Assembly (NCBI RefSeq): GCF_000770795.1 | Contig: NZ_JRKJ01000002.1 | Location: 1 to 64,000 of the forward strand | Origin: Lysobacter dokdonensis DS-58 | Lineage (GTDB): Bacteria; Pseudomonadota; Gammaproteobacteria; Xanthomonadales; Xanthomonadaceae | Reading direction: 5' to 3' | DNA length: 64,000 nt | Part shown: positions 22,039-31,748 of the stretch, in pieces | Position numbering within the stretch: the stretch's first letter is position 1 | Layout: every line of letters begins with the position of its first letter | The notes under the pieces: model-generated | Told to the model about the DNA's origin: nothing | The model's input: the letters and a program-made list of their open reading frames with translations, nothing else | Database searches by the model: none | Made by a program: the position numbers and the translations under genes

Positions 22039-22308
22039 TTACTTCGGGCGCGCCGCGCGTGCCCGTCGAGCGTCCTTCGGGTCCGCCACCAGCGGACGCA
22101 GCAATTCGATCCGGTCCCCGCCCCGCAACACCGTTTGCGGCGACGTCCGCACGCCGTGCAGGGCCAGCCCGTCGATCCCGCGCGCAGCCAGCACATCGGG
22201 CGTGAGCCCCGCCGACTCCAGCGCCTGCGCCACCGTCGTGCCCGGCGCCACGTCCGCCGACCACGACTCGAACGCCCGCGGCACCGCCAGCACGATCTCG
22301 ATGCGCAC
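22039..22308 (-). CDS. rnfH: RnfH family ubiquitin-like protein
   Basis: An 89-residue beta-grasp (ubiquitin/ThiS-like) protein of the RnfH/UPF0125 family, with IEIVLAVPRAFES at the start and DRIELLRPLVADPK near the end, both typical. RnfH is usually encoded next to ratA, as here (4-base gap). Its function is not known; it is named after linkage with Rnf electron transport genes. Confidence 0.9.
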   Translation of the reverse strand: MRIEIVLAVPRAFESWSADVAPGTTVAQALESAGLTPDVLAARGIDGLALHGVRTSPQTVLRGGDRIELLRPLVADPKDARRARAARPK

Positions 22309-22312
22309 GGAC

Positions 22313-22744
22313 CTACTCCGCGCCGCGGTCGGCCGCGCGCACGAAATCGTCGACCATACGATCGGCCAGCCCCTGGAACCCGATCGCGAACGCCGGCCCC
22401 AGCAACTTGTTCTTCGGCTCGAAATCCAGCGTCAGCGTCACCTTGCACGCCGACTCGTCGAGCGCATGGAACTGCCAGCGCCCGTGCAACTTCTTGAACG
22501 GACCGTCCTTCAGCTGCATGTCGATGTGGTGCGGCGGCGAGAGCGTGTTCTCCGTGGTGAACCACGTGCGGAGGGAACCCAGGCCCAGGTCCAGCCGCGC
22601 GACCAGGCGTTCATCGCTGGTTTCGAGCACCTGCGCGGCCTCGCACCAGTCGAAACGGCGCGGATACGCCGCAATGTCGTTCACGAGCGCGAACATGCGG
22701 GCGGCGGAGTGTTCGACGAGGGCGCTGCGCTGGATCGTGGGCAT
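22313..22744 (-). CDS. ratA: RatA/COQ10-type START-domain protein
   Basis: A 143-residue START-fold protein of the RatA/COQ10 group. Family features are [20 protein letters not shown] and [20 protein letters not shown] (the usual V-D-ve-YPeFlPWC region, here Phe-Asp in place of Leu-Pro), and the last helix [16 protein letters not shown]. Members bind ubiquinone; E. coli RatA was also reported to block 70S assembly. I favour the quinone-chaperone role as inference. It is divergent from smpB. Confidence 0.88.
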   Translation of the reverse strand: MPTIQRSALVEHSAARMFALVNDIAAYPRRFDWCEAAQVLETSDERLVARLDLGLGSLRTWFTTENTLSPPHHIDMQLKDGPFKKLHGRWQFHALDESACKVTLTLDFEPKNKLLGPAFAIGFQGLADRMVDDFVRAADRGAE

Positions 22745-22773
22745 CTTCGGCCGGCTTCGGCGAGAATGGCGGG

Positions 22774-23295
22774 ATGAACAAGAAAGCGGCCAAGGATAAG
22801 GGAAAGTCGGCCCCCGGCGCGGCGAAGACGCCCGCGCAGAAGACCATCGCCCTCAACAAGCGCGCCAAGCACGAATACCACCTCGAACAGAAGATCGAGG
22901 CCGGCATCGCCTTGCAGGGCTGGGAGCTCAAGGCGATCCGAGCGGGCCGCGCCAACATCGGCGAGGCCTACGCCATCGTCAAGGACGGTGAGCTGTACCT
23001 CTTCGGTGCACAGATCACGCCGCTCATCTCCGCCTCCTCGCACGTGGTGGCCGAAGCGCACCGCACCCGCAAGCTGCTGCTGCATCGGCGCGAGATCGAC
23101 ACGCTCGTCGGCCGCGTGCAACGCGATGGCTACACGCTCGTCCCCACCGCGCTGTACTGGAAGGCCAACAAGGTGAAGGCCGAACTCGCGCTGGCGCGCG
23201 GCAAGCAGACGCACGACAAACGCGAGGCCAGCAAGGAACGCGACTGGAACCGCGAGAAGCAGCGCGTGTTGCGTCGACACAACAAGGACGCGTGA
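22774..23295 (+). CDS. smpB: SsrA-binding protein SmpB
   Basis: SmpB carries tmRNA to stalled ribosomes for trans-translation. The 173-residue product has an added Lys/Ala-rich N-terminus (about 1-30), then the core with [34 protein letters not shown] and [11 protein letters not shown], and the basic C-terminal tail [20 protein letters not shown]. The tmRNA gene lies 1.9 kb downstream on the same strand, beyond one opposing kinase gene. Confidence 0.96.
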   Translation: MNKKAAKDKGKSAPGAAKTPAQKTIALNKRAKHEYHLEQKIEAGIALQGWELKAIRAGRANIGEAYAIVKDGELYLFGAQITPLISASSHVVAEAHRTRKLLLHRREIDTLVGRVQRDGYTLVPTALYWKANKVKAELALARGKQTHDKREASKERDWNREKQRVLRRHNKDA

Positions 23296-23298
23296 TCC

Positions 23299-25122
23299 TC
23301 AGCGCAGGGTGAAGCGGAACATCGCACCCTTCCCGGACTCGCCCGTCGCGGTGATCGTGCCGCCGTGGCGCTCGACGATGCGCTTCACCGTCGCAAGGCC
23401 GATGCCCTCCCCCGCGTATTCGGCTTCGTCATGCAATCGCTGGAAGGGACGGAAGAGTTTGTCGACGTACGCCTGGTCGAAGCCCGCGCCGTTGTCCTGC
23501 ACGTAGAAGGTTTCGCCGTCGTCGTCCTGCGCGAACACGATGCGTGCATCGATCCGGTCGCGGGTGAACTTCCACGCGTTGCCGAGCAGGTTCTGCAACA
23601 CGCTGCGCACCATTGCGGCATCCGCGGTGGCGACCAGCGTCGGTGCGATGTCGACGGCGACGGGCCGGTGCGGTTCGGCCGTGCGCAGGTCGGCGATGAT
23701 TTCGCCGGCGATGCGCGACAAGTCGAGGCGTTCGGGCACGAGGTCCCCGCGCGCGACGCGTGAGAGCTTCAGCAACCCTTCGATCAACTCGCTCATGCGC
23801 GCGGCGGCGTTGCGCACGCGTTCCAGGTAACTGCGGCCCGTGTCGTCGAGCACGGGCGCGTAGCGGTCGTCGAGCACGCGGCCGAAGCCTTCGATCGCGC
23901 GCAGCGGCGCACGCAGGTCGTGCGAGACCGAGTACGCGAAGGATTCGAGCTCGCGGTTGGCTTCGCTCAACTCGCGCGTGCGCGTTTCGACGCGCGCTTC
24001 GAGGCTGCGGTTCATCGCGCGCACGCGCGCCTCGCTGCGACGCGCGGCCAGGCTCATGCGCGCCGCCAGGCGTTGCGCACGCAGTTCGGTATGCGCCAGC
24101 GACCACACGATGCCGAACAACAACAGCGACGCGAGCAGACCGACGATCAACGCGGTACGTAACGGGGCCAACCCCGGCGCCGCTTGGTGCAGCGGCCCGG
24201 AGGCGAAATCGAAATGCCACTGGCGGCCGTAGGCGCGGACGGTGGTGGCATCGTGGAACGCGGCCTTGTCGCCGTCGCGGAAGCCGGGATCGGCGTACAC
24301 CAGGACGCGCGCGCCATCGGTGACGTCGTACAAGCGGAACGTCACGGACCGCTTGATCGGCGCCAGCGCCACTTCGACGAACCGCTTCGCGCGGATCGGT
24401 GCGTACACCCAACCGGTGATCGCCGCCTGGCGCTGCAGCACCGTCGGCGGCGCGAGCCCGCCCGGAAACACCGGGACGTACAACAACAAGCCGCCGGCGT
24501 GCGGATCGAGATCCTGCACGAGCTTCACGCGCGCGCTCATGCGCGGCAGCGCTTCGCGCATCGCGGCCTGCATCGCGGCATTGCGTGCGGGCTCGTTGTA
24601 CATGTCGAAGCCGATCGCGCTGAGGTTTTCGGCGGTGCGTGGTTCCAAGTAGAGGATCGGCCCGTAACGCTCGCGCTCGCCGCGCGGCCAGACCGTCAGC
24701 AGCCCGCGGCCGGCATCGCGCGTATCGATCTGCAATTGCTGCAATTGATATCGGCTGACGAAGGCCGCGTACCCCAGACCCGTCATCGCGGGAAAGCGTT
24801 CCTTGAGGTTGAGCCCGTCGACGTACGCCTGCCATTCCGCCGGACTCGGCCGTGCGACGCTCGCGAACAGCGCCGCACCGCCACGGATCGTCAGTTCGTA
24901 ATTGACGAGTCGCTGTTGCAACAACTCGACGATTTCGTCCGTCGACGCGTGGAATTCGGCCTTCGCGCTTTCCAGCGCATTCTCGCGCGCCGCGCGCCAG
25001 GCCATCACGACCAACAACACGGTGGCCACCAGCACCAGCACCGCGAGCACGAAGCCCGCGACGCCCGGCGTCGCACGCGGGGCGTCGGGCGCGGCGGCGG
25101 GGGGACGCGACGCATTCGGCAT
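23299..25122 (-). CDS. CHASE-domain sensor histidine kinase
   Basis: A 607-residue inner-membrane kinase. One membrane helix is at about 21-42, a periplasmic CHASE domain spans about 70-300 (RGGAALFASVARPS, RFPAMTGLGYAAFV), a second helix is at about 322-344, then a coiled coil (365-395), the HisKA box with phosphorylatable His401 (SVSHDLRAPLRAIEGF) and the HATPase domain (NLLGNAWKF, DNGAGFD, GEGIGLATVKRIVERHGG). CHASE domains bind small ligands such as cytokinin-like adenines or peptides; the ligand here is unknown. No response regulator is adjacent, so it is an orphan. The gene sits between smpB and tmRNA on the opposite strand, with its stop three bases from the smpB stop. Confidence 0.9.
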   Translation of the reverse strand: MPNASRPPAAAPDAPRATPGVAGFVLAVLVLVATVLLVVMAWRAARENALESAKAEFHASTDEIVELLQQRLVNYELTIRGGAALFASVARPSPAEWQAYVDGLNLKERFPAMTGLGYAAFVSRYQLQQLQIDTRDAGRGLLTVWPRGERERYGPILYLEPRTAENLSAIGFDMYNEPARNAAMQAAMREALPRMSARVKLVQDLDPHAGGLLLYVPVFPGGLAPPTVLQRQAAITGWVYAPIRAKRFVEVALAPIKRSVTFRLYDVTDGARVLVYADPGFRDGDKAAFHDATTVRAYGRQWHFDFASGPLHQAAPGLAPLRTALIVGLLASLLLFGIVWSLAHTELRAQRLAARMSLAARRSEARVRAMNRSLEARVETRTRELSEANRELESFAYSVSHDLRAPLRAIEGFGRVLDDRYAPVLDDTGRSYLERVRNAAARMSELIEGLLKLSRVARGDLVPERLDLSRIAGEIIADLRTAEPHRPVAVDIAPTLVATADAAMVRSVLQNLLGNAWKFTRDRIDARIVFAQDDDGETFYVQDNGAGFDQAYVDKLFRPFQRLHDEAEYAGEGIGLATVKRIVERHGGTITATGESGKGAMFRFTLR

Positions 25123-25172
25123 GGCCCCAGCATAAGCGGATGAACCCGCCCCGACCCCGCCGCCCCCGCGCC

Positions 25173-25200
25173 TTGCCCTCCCCGGCTGCGCGCCTATACT
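25173..25200 (+). promoter_or_regulatory. Sigma-70 promoter of the tmRNA gene
   Basis: TTGCCC and TATACT are separated by 16 bases. Transcription would begin near 25207, about 20 bases before the mature tmRNA 5' end, as expected for a precursor trimmed by RNase P. Confidence 0.65.
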
Positions 25201-25228
25201 GGGCGGGTCAGCGAAATCGATGTCTCCC

Positions 25229-25582
25229 GGGGGTGCACTGGCTTCGACGGGGGTCGCGAAATCACTTGGCGCATGCCGAGGGGGTAGCTTTCCTCGTTAA
25301 TCCAGCTGCAAAAACCTAGACGCGAACGACGACGTCTACGCTCTGGCCGCTTAAGGCCTAGCCCCGAACCCACTTGTGCCTGTGCTCGTGGATGTAGGGT
25401 CATCATCACAGGATCGGTTGGAGTGGCGACCCGTCAGCTTCGACTTAACCTAAAGCGGGTGTGTCCCTTGGTGTGCCTCGCACGTCGTGTTGCCAAGGGC
25501 CGAGAACGAACGGCGAGCTAAGCATGTAGTGCCGGGGATGGAGTGCCTTCGGACGGGGGTTCAATTCCCCCCACCTCCACCA
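25229..25582 (+). ncRNA. ssrA: Transfer-messenger RNA (tmRNA, one-piece)
   Basis: The 5' end GGGGGTGCACTGGCTTCGAC pairs with the 3' part CACCTCC (seven base pairs with one G-U), followed by the encoded ACCA tail, and the T-arm reads GGGGGTTCAATTCCCCCC. The tag reading frame begins at the resume codon GCG at 25322 and encodes ANDDVYALAA before TAA at 25352-25354. This tag directs proteins from stalled ribosomes to ClpXP and related proteases. The RNA is one piece, not permuted, and about 354 bases long. Confidence 0.97.
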
Positions 25583-25585
25583 TTG

Positions 25586-25627
25586 AAAGCAAAGGCCCGC
25601 CCAGCGCGGGCCTTTGCTTTTTGTTTT
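25586..25627 (+). terminator. Intrinsic terminator of tmRNA
   Basis: A 15-bp perfect stem (arms AAAGCAAAGGCCCGC and GCGGGCCTTTGCTTT, loop CCAGC) is followed by a T-rich run, TTGTTTT. It begins four bases after the mature 3' end. Confidence 0.93.
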
Positions 25628-25679
25628 CTGCTCGATCATCTGTATTGGCGAGGGAACTTCCATCCCGAGAATCCACGCC

Positions 25680-25699
25680 ACCATGCGATGTCGCATGGT
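25680..25699. promoter_or_regulatory. Perfect palindrome upstream of fabAB, candidate operator
   Basis: ACCATGCGA, two bases, TCGCATGGT: nine-base perfect arms located 46 bases before the fabA ATG. A possible -10 (CACAAT at 25713-25718) would place the right half over the -35 region, so a dimeric repressor bound here could block fabAB. It does not match the FadR or FabR consensus of E. coli. Confidence 0.5.
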
Positions 25700-25745
25700 A
25701 GTCATTCCGGTACACAATCGGCGTTTCCTTCCCCCGGACCCCAGC

Positions 25746-26261
25746 ATGTCGCGGCCCGCTTCACTCGATTACCAGCAGTTGCTCGAATGTGCCCGCGGCG
25801 AGATGTTCGGCCCGGGCAACGCACGCCTTCCCGCGCCTCCGATGCTGATGTTCGACCGCATCACCCGCATCACCGAGGACGGTGGCGGCTTCGGCAAGGG
25901 CCAGTTGGTCGCCGAACTCGACATTCGCCCGGACCTCTGGTTCTTCGCCTGCCACTTCGAAGGCGACCCGGTGATGCCCGGGTGCCTGGGCCTGGACGCG
26001 ATGTGGCAGCTCGCGGGCTTCTTCCTGCCCTGGCTGGGCGAGCCCGGCCGCGGCCGCGCGCTGGGCGTGGGCGAGGTGAAGTTCACGGGCCAGGTGTTGC
26101 CGGAGGCGAAGCTCGTCCGTTACGAGATCGACGTCAAGCGCGTGCTGCGCGGCAAACTGCGCATGGTCATCGCCGACGGCCGCACCTACGTCGACGATCG
26201 CCTGATCTACGAAGCAGAAGGCCTGCGCGTGGGCCTGTTCCAGTCGACGGAGGGCTTCTGA
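25746..26261 (+). CDS. fabA: 3-hydroxydecanoyl-ACP dehydratase/isomerase FabA
   Basis: FabA dehydrates 3-hydroxydecanoyl-ACP and isomerises trans-2 to cis-3-decenoyl-ACP, the branch point to unsaturated fatty acids. The 171-residue product has the exact family length. The active-site His is in [20 protein letters not shown], with the conserved Asp in the same segment. I chose the ATG that gives [14 protein letters not shown]. Its stop and the fabB start share one base (TGATG), so the pair is co-translated. Confidence 0.97.
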   Translation: MSRPASLDYQQLLECARGEMFGPGNARLPAPPMLMFDRITRITEDGGGFGKGQLVAELDIRPDLWFFACHFEGDPVMPGCLGLDAMWQLAGFFLPWLGEPGRGRALGVGEVKFTGQVLPEAKLVRYEIDVKRVLRGKLRMVIADGRTYVDDRLIYEAEGLRVGLFQSTEGF

Positions 26262-27484
26262 TGCGTCGCGTCGTCGTTACCGGAATGGGGATCGTGTCGC
26301 CACTCGGCAACGATGCCGCCACGGTCTCAGCATCCCTGCGTGAAGGCCGCAGCGGCCTGCGCGCGGCACGCGATCATGCGGACCACGGGCTGCGCAGCCA
26401 GGTGGCCGGCGTTTGCGAGATCGACTTCGATGCGGTGATCGACCGCAAGCTCAAGCGTTTCATGGGCGACGCAGCCGCGTATGCCTACGTGTCGATGCAG
26501 CAGGCGATCGCCGATGCCGGCTTGAGCGAAGACATGGTGCACGACCTGCGCACCGGCCTGATCGCGGGTTCCGGCGGCGGTTCGCCGCATTGGCAGACCG
26601 AAACCAGCGACCTGCTGCGCGAAAAGGGCGTACGTCGCATCGGCCCGTACATGGTGCCGCGCACGATGTGCTCGACGGTGTCGGCCAATCTCGCAACAGC
26701 CTTCGGCATCCGCGGCGTGAGCTATTCGCTGTCCGCCGCGTGCGCAACGTCGGCGCACTGCATCGGCGCTGCGGCCGACCTGATCCGTCACGGCGCGCAG
26801 GACATCGTGCTCGCCGGCGGCGGCGAGGAACTGCACTGGGCGATGACCTCGCAGTTCGATGCGATGGGTGCGCTGTCGACCAAGTACAACGACACGCCCG
26901 AGCGCGCCTCGCGGCCGTACGACATCGATCGCGACGGATTTGTCATCGGTTCCGGTGGCGGCATGCTGGTGCTGGAAGACTACGAACACGCGGTGAAGCG
27001 CGGCGCCCGTATCCACGCGGAACTCGTCGGGTATGGCGTCACCTCCGACGGCGCGGACATGGTCGCGCCGAGCGGCGAAGGCGCGGCCCGCTGCATGAAG
27101 CAATCGCTGGCGGGCCTGGACGGGCAAGGCGTCGGTCCCGTCGACTACCTCAACACGCATGGCACGTCGACACCCGCGGGCGACATCGTCGAGCTGGAGG
27201 CGGTGCGTGCCGCATTCGGCGACGCGCCGATCCCGCCGCTGTCCTCGACCAAGGCACTGACGGGTCACTCGCTCGGCGCGGCCAGCGTCCACGAGGCGAT
27301 CTACAGCCTGTTGATGCTGCAGGGCGGATTCATGGCCGCCTCGTCGAACATCGAGACGCTCGATCCGCGCGCTGAAGGCTTCCCGGTGTTGCGCGAAATG
27401 CGCGAGGCGAAGCTGCAGACCGTGATGTCGAACAGCTTCGGCTTCGGCGGGACGAACGCAACCCTGGTGTTCCGCGCGGTCTGA
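26261..27484 (+). CDS. fabB: 3-oxoacyl-ACP synthase I FabB
   Basis: FabB elongates the cis-3-decenoyl-ACP made by FabA. The 407-residue thiolase-fold condensing enzyme has active-site Cys in [12 protein letters not shown], the two catalytic His residues in [11 protein letters not shown] and [10 protein letters not shown], and the C-terminal [14 protein letters not shown]. The FabA-FabB pairing marks the anaerobic route to unsaturated fatty acids. Confidence 0.97.
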   Translation: MRRVVVTGMGIVSPLGNDAATVSASLREGRSGLRAARDHADHGLRSQVAGVCEIDFDAVIDRKLKRFMGDAAAYAYVSMQQAIADAGLSEDMVHDLRTGLIAGSGGGSPHWQTETSDLLREKGVRRIGPYMVPRTMCSTVSANLATAFGIRGVSYSLSAACATSAHCIGAAADLIRHGAQDIVLAGGGEELHWAMTSQFDAMGALSTKYNDTPERASRPYDIDRDGFVIGSGGGMLVLEDYEHAVKRGARIHAELVGYGVTSDGADMVAPSGEGAARCMKQSLAGLDGQGVGPVDYLNTHGTSTPAGDIVELEAVRAAFGDAPIPPLSSTKALTGHSLGAASVHEAIYSLLMLQGGFMAASSNIETLDPRAEGFPVLREMREAKLQTVMSNSFGFGGTNATLVFRAV

Positions 27485-27497
27485 GCGAGCGCGGACT

Positions 27498-28133
27498 TCA
27501 GCTCACCAAACCGCGCTTCAACGCCAACTCGTGCAACTGGAAATCCGAGCGCAGTTGCAGCTTCTGGTAGATGTTGGCGCGGTGCGCGTAGGCGGTCTTG
27601 TTGCTGATGCCGATGGTGGCGGCCACGCGCGCGACGGAATGGCCGCGCGCGAGGAGCAGGAAGACCTGGGCTTCGCGTAGCGTGAGTTCGGGCAGCAAGT
27701 GTTCTTGCCCGCCCTGCTCGCCGTCGTTGCCTTGCGTGCGCACGTCGGTGCCGAGGTAGACCTCGCCGGCGCTGACGGCGCGGATGGCGTCGACGAGTTC
27801 GTCGGGCGCGGCGCGCTTGGTCACGTAGCCGCGCGCGCCGGCCGACAGCGCGTCCTGCACGAACAACATCCCGTCGTGCATGCTCAGCACCACCACCGCG
27901 AGGCCCGGCCGCTGGGCGAGCACGTGGCGTATCAGCACCAGGCCATCGCCGTCGGGCAGCGTCAGGTCCATGACCATCACGTCGCAGGCGCCGCCGAGCA
28001 TCCAGGCACCCAGCTCGCGCGCGCTCCCGATTTCGGCCGTCACCGTCCAGCCGGGCTCCATTTCCAGCAATTGGCGGAAGCCAGACCTTACGATGGGATG
28101 ATCGTCGACCAGCGCAATACGAAGGGGTGGCAT
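27498..28133 (-). CDS. NarL/LuxR-family response regulator
   Basis: A 211-residue regulator with a receiver domain (acidic pair DD10-11, phosphoacceptor Asp56 in VMVMDLTLPDG, Lys in GYVTKRAA) and a C-terminal LuxR-type helix-turn-helix (LTLREAQVFLLLARGHSVAR to SNKTAYAHRANIYQKLQL). The likely partner is the divergent kinase, the NarX/UhpB-type match for this regulator class. From the chosen ATG the start codon overlaps the kinase start codon (CATG). An in-frame ATG ten codons upstream exists; neither has a clear ribosome site, so the start is uncertain. Confidence 0.9.
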   Translation of the reverse strand: MPPLRIALVDDHPIVRSGFRQLLEMEPGWTVTAEIGSARELGAWMLGGACDVMVMDLTLPDGDGLVLIRHVLAQRPGLAVVVLSMHDGMLFVQDALSAGARGYVTKRAAPDELVDAIRAVSAGEVYLGTDVRTQGNDGEQGGQEHLLPELTLREAQVFLLLARGHSVARVAATIGISNKTAYAHRANIYQKLQLRSDFQLHELALKRGLVS

Positions 28134-29724
28134 GCGGACCAAGTCGGAACGTGGGACACGCATTGAAACGCGGCGCGCGGCCCAGCGTCCAGCCCGTTGG
28201 CTGCTGCCGGTGGGTTATGTCGTCGCCTATGTTGTCTTGTTCAGCTTGTCGAGCGTGTATTGGTTCCTGCCCGCCGGCATGCGGCTGGCGGCATTGTGGC
28301 TGTCGAACCGCCGCGACTGGTGGCTGCTGGCGCTCGCCGACATGACCGCGATCTACGGCGTGGCCACGTACCGCGGCGTCTTCGAGTCGCAGGCAACGCT
28401 GCTCGCCGCAGCGGTCATTCCGTGGTGCATCTACGCGCTGGTGGTGCACCGCTTCGCACGCGCCCCCGGCCCGGCGCCGACGCCCGAATCGATGATGCGG
28501 TTCCTGCTGTGCGGCATCGGGGCATCGTTTTCGGTGGCCCTCGTGCTGACGACGGTCAACGCCATCGACGACGGCATTCCGGCGCGCCCGGTGACCGCGT
28601 TCGTCAATTTCGCGCTCGGCGACTTCATCGGGATCCTGCTGCTTGCGCCCATCATCCGCCTCATCAACGCCCAGTTGCGCGGCGCGCGCGAGCCGTGGTC
28701 GAAGATCTTTGCGTACGGGTTGGTGCTCGCACCTGCGGCGCTCGCCGTCGGCCTGTCGATGCTCCCGGTGGAACGCGCCGAAATCTATCCCGTGATCTTC
28801 GCGAGCTTCATGTTGTTCTGGATCGCCCACCGCTTCGGCTGGCGTGCGGGCGCGGTCTCGCTGCTGCTGCTTTCGGCATCGGCATACGCTTTCAGCGAAG
28901 ACGTGTTCCGCCTCTGGCAGCCCGTGCACTTGCAATCGATGCTGGCGGCGGCCGGTTTCGCGACACTCACGCTGGGTATGTCCGCCGATGCGTTGCGCCG
29001 GCAGGGCCAGGCGTTGAAGGCGTCGATCGACATGCTCTCCACGCGCACGCGCGCGCTCGCCGACACCGCCAATCGCCTGGTCTCGCAGCAGGAAGAAGAA
29101 CGCCGCCGCATCGGCGCCGAGTTGCACGACCAACTCGGCCAGGACATGACCGCGATCGCCACGCGCCTGCGCCTGCTCGCGCGCACGACCGATTCCCCCG
29201 AAGTCCGCGACGGCCTGCGCTCCATCGACGCGCTCGTCGGCAACGCGCACGAACACCTGCGCGCGACGATCCAGTCCTTGCACCCGTTGGTACTCGAACG
29301 ATTCGGCCTCTCGCGCGCCCTCGCCGCCGGCCCCATGGCCACGCTCGCGAAGGAGCACGACATCGACTACCAATGCCACATCGACGGCGACGTTGACGTG
29401 CTACCGCAGGAAACGGCCGCCGCGATCTACCGCATCTGCCAGGAAGCCGTGACCAACGCCGCGCGCCACGGCTGCGGCGGCCGCCTGCGGATCGACCTGA
29501 GCGTGCACCACCACCTCGTCGCCAGCGATGTCACCCTGCGCATCGAAGACGACGCCGGCCCCTTCGACATCCCCATGGGCAACACCGGCCACGGCCTGCA
29601 GAACATCTACGACCGCGCGGACGCGATGGGGGCGAACTACGACTTCGACCCCGAGTCGGGGCATCCGCGGCACATGCTGGAGGTGCGAGTGAAGCTGGCG
29701 GAGGGCGTGCAGCCGAGGGAGTGA
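28132..29724 (+). CDS. MASE1-type membrane histidine kinase (NarX/UhpB class)
   Basis: A 530-residue sensor with about eight hydrophobic segments between residues 22 and 285, of MASE1 type (sensing within the membrane, ligand unknown). A HisKA_3 dimerisation domain follows with phosphoacceptor His332 (RRRIGAELHDQLGQDMTAIA), then a HATPase_c domain (CQEAVTNAARHG, GHGLQNIYDRADAMGA). The G1 box is changed to EDDAGPF, weaker than the usual DNGxG. AAGGGG lies eight bases before the ATG, inside the regulator gene on the other strand. It ends 19 bases from the convergent galU. Confidence 0.88.
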   Translation: MRTKSERGTRIETRRAAQRPARWLLPVGYVVAYVVLFSLSSVYWFLPAGMRLAALWLSNRRDWWLLALADMTAIYGVATYRGVFESQATLLAAAVIPWCIYALVVHRFARAPGPAPTPESMMRFLLCGIGASFSVALVLTTVNAIDDGIPARPVTAFVNFALGDFIGILLLAPIIRLINAQLRGAREPWSKIFAYGLVLAPAALAVGLSMLPVERAEIYPVIFASFMLFWIAHRFGWRAGAVSLLLLSASAYAFSEDVFRLWQPVHLQSMLAAAGFATLTLGMSADALRRQGQALKASIDMLSTRTRALADTANRLVSQQEEERRRIGAELHDQLGQDMTAIATRLRLLARTTDSPEVRDGLRSIDALVGNAHEHLRATIQSLHPLVLERFGLSRALAAGPMATLAKEHDIDYQCHIDGDVDVLPQETAAAIYRICQEAVTNAARHGCGGRLRIDLSVHHHLVASDVTLRIEDDAGPFDIPMGNTGHGLQNIYDRADAMGANYDFDPESGHPRHMLEVRVKLAEGVQPRE

Positions 29725-29743
29725 GATGCGCCGTGCGGCGCCG

Positions 29744-30640
29744 TCAGTGTTCGACGACGCCCAACTCGTCCAACGCCGTGCGCATCGCCGCGGCGGCGCC
29801 GTTGCTCAGCACCTCGTGATCGAGTGCGAAACGGATGGTGGCTTCGATCAAACCAAGGTGACTGCCGCAATCGAAGCGCGTGCCTTCGAAACGATAGGCG
29901 CGCACGGGTTGCTCCTGCAGCAAGGCGGCGATCGCGTCCGTCAACTGGATCTCGCCGCCCTTCCCCGGCTGCGTGCGTTCCAGCAGGTCGAAGATGCGCC
30001 CGTCGAGGACGTAGCGTCCGACGACGCCGAGCGTGCTCGGCGCATCGGCCGGCGACGGCTTCTCGACCATCGAACGCACCAGGCCGGAACGACCATCGAA
30101 GTCCGGCGCATCGACGATGCCGTAGCTGCCCGTCTTCTCCCGCGGCACGTCCTCCACCGCGACGACGCTACCGCCCGAACGCGCGGCGAGATCGGCCATC
30201 TGCTTCAGCGCACCGTTGCCACGATTCCAGATCAGATCGTCGGGCAACAACACCGCGAACGGTTCATCGCCCACCACGGGCTTCGCACACAACACCGCGT
30301 GGCCCAACCCCAAGGCCTCGGCCTGCGTCACGAACACCGCACGCACATGAGGCGGCAGGACGTTGCGCACGACTTCGAGCTGCGCCTGTTTGCCGGCGCG
30401 CTCGAGTTTCTCCTCGAGCTCGTAGGCCTTGTCGAAATAATCAGCCACCGCGTGCTTGTAGCGATTGGTGACGAACACGAGCGTGTCGCAGCCCGCCTCG
30501 ACCGCCTCGTCGACCGCGTACTGGATCAGCGGCCGATCGACGATGGGCAACATCTCCTTCGGCACCGTCTTGGTGGCGGGGAGGAAACGCGTGCCGAGGC
30601 CGGCGACGGGGAAGACGGCTTTGCGGATGCGACGGGACAC
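29744..30640 (-). CDS. galU: UTP-glucose-1-phosphate uridylyltransferase GalU
   Basis: GalU makes UDP-glucose, the substrate for the WcaJ-type initiation enzyme and other glycan steps. Motifs are [40 protein letters not shown] and [12 protein letters not shown], in the usual order. I chose a GTG start ([10 protein letters not shown]), giving 298 residues, because the 20 residues before it are Arg-rich and unlike GalU; AGG lies ten bases upstream. It is divergent from fcl and stands at the edge of the polysaccharide locus. Confidence 0.93.
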   Translation of the reverse strand: MSRRIRKAVFPVAGLGTRFLPATKTVPKEMLPIVDRPLIQYAVDEAVEAGCDTLVFVTNRYKHAVADYFDKAYELEEKLERAGKQAQLEVVRNVLPPHVRAVFVTQAEALGLGHAVLCAKPVVGDEPFAVLLPDDLIWNRGNGALKQMADLAARSGGSVVAVEDVPREKTGSYGIVDAPDFDGRSGLVRSMVEKPSPADAPSTLGVVGRYVLDGRIFDLLERTQPGKGGEIQLTDAIAALLQEQPVRAYRFEGTRFDCGSHLGLIEATIRFALDHEVLSNGAAAAMRTALDELGVVEH

Positions 30641-30791
30641 TGCAGGACCTGCAAATCGATGTGAGGGCGCCACCCTATCGGCCCCGCGCCGCCGCGCCAT
30701 GAGAACTTTTCGCGCTTCCGAAACGCCCCGCCCGGCGGGAAGTGGCGCGACGCGCCGGTATCATGCGCCCTCGTTTCCGAAATCCGCCTCC

Positions 30792-31736
30792 ATGCACGCT
30801 CAAGACCGCATTTTCGTCGCCGGCCACCGCGGCCTCGTCGGCAGCGCCATCGTGCGCCGCCTCCAGGCCGAAGGCTTCAGCCAACTGCTCCTTGCCGGCC
30901 GCGACCGCGTGGACCTGCGCGATCGCGACGCAGTCGAAGCGTTCTTCGCCGCCGAGAAGCCCGACGTCGTGTTCCTCGCGGCCGCGAAGGTCGGCGGCAT
31001 CCACGCCAATAACGCGTACCCGGCCGAATTCCTGCTCGAGAACCTGCAGATCCAGGACAACGTCATTGACGCCGCCTACCGCCATGGCGCGAAGAAGCTG
31101 GTGTTCCTCGGCTCGTCCTGCATCTACCCGAAGCTCGCGCCGCAGCCGATCCGCGAGGAATACCTGCTGACGGGCGCCCTGGAGCCCACCAACGAGTGGT
31201 ACGCGATCGCGAAGATCGCCGGCATCAAGCTGTGCCAGGCCTACCGTCGCCAGTACGGCTTCAATGCGATCAGCCTCATGCCGACGAACCTCTACGGCCC
31301 GGGCGACAACTTCGACCTGCAGAACTCGCACGTTCTTCCCGCGCTGATCCGCAAGTTCCATGAAGCCAAGCAACGTGGCGACGCCGAAGTCGTCATGTGG
31401 GGCACCGGCACCCCGCGCCGCGAGTTCCTGCACGTCGACGACCTCGCCGACGCGGTGGTGCACCTCGCGAAGACCTACGAAGGCGAGGACATCGTCAACA
31501 TCGGCGTCGGCGATGACATCGCGATCCGCGAGCTCGCCGAACTGGTGAAGGACATCACCGGCTACGCAGGCACGATCGTCAACGACACCAGCAAGCCTGA
31601 CGGCACGCCGCGCAAGCTGCTCGACGTCGGCCGCCTCGAAGGGCTTGGATGGAAGGCGAAGATCCCCTTGCGCGACGGGATCGAGGCGACGTATGGCTGG
31701 TTCCTGGAACACCAATCCTCGCTCCGCGAAGTCTGA
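30792..31736 (+). CDS. fcl: GDP-L-fucose synthase
   Basis: Fcl (WcaG) epimerises and reduces GDP-4-keto-6-deoxymannose, the Gmd product, to GDP-L-fucose. The 314-residue SDR protein has [17 protein letters not shown] for NADP(H), [14 protein letters not shown] with the catalytic Ser and Cys, and [15 protein letters not shown] with the Tyr-Lys pair. It is the only plus-strand gene of the polysaccharide locus and lies 8 kb from gmd. A strong terminator follows. Confidence 0.95.
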   Translation: MHAQDRIFVAGHRGLVGSAIVRRLQAEGFSQLLLAGRDRVDLRDRDAVEAFFAAEKPDVVFLAAAKVGGIHANNAYPAEFLLENLQIQDNVIDAAYRHGAKKLVFLGSSCIYPKLAPQPIREEYLLTGALEPTNEWYAIAKIAGIKLCQAYRRQYGFNAISLMPTNLYGPGDNFDLQNSHVLPALIRKFHEAKQRGDAEVVMWGTGTPRREFLHVDDLADAVVHLAKTYEGEDIVNIGVGDDIAIRELAELVKDITGYAGTIVNDTSKPDGTPRKLLDVGRLEGLGWKAKIPLRDGIEATYGWFLEHQSSLREV

Positions 31737-31748
31737 TGGATGACCAAC

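Noticed and set aside
25680-25699. FadR or FabR box before fabA
   Set aside because: The palindrome does not match either consensus; it is kept as an unassigned operator.
30641-30653. TGCAGGACCTGCA dyad next to the galU start
   Set aside because: Arms of six with a one-base centre are expected by chance in this GC-rich DNA, and no second site is seen.
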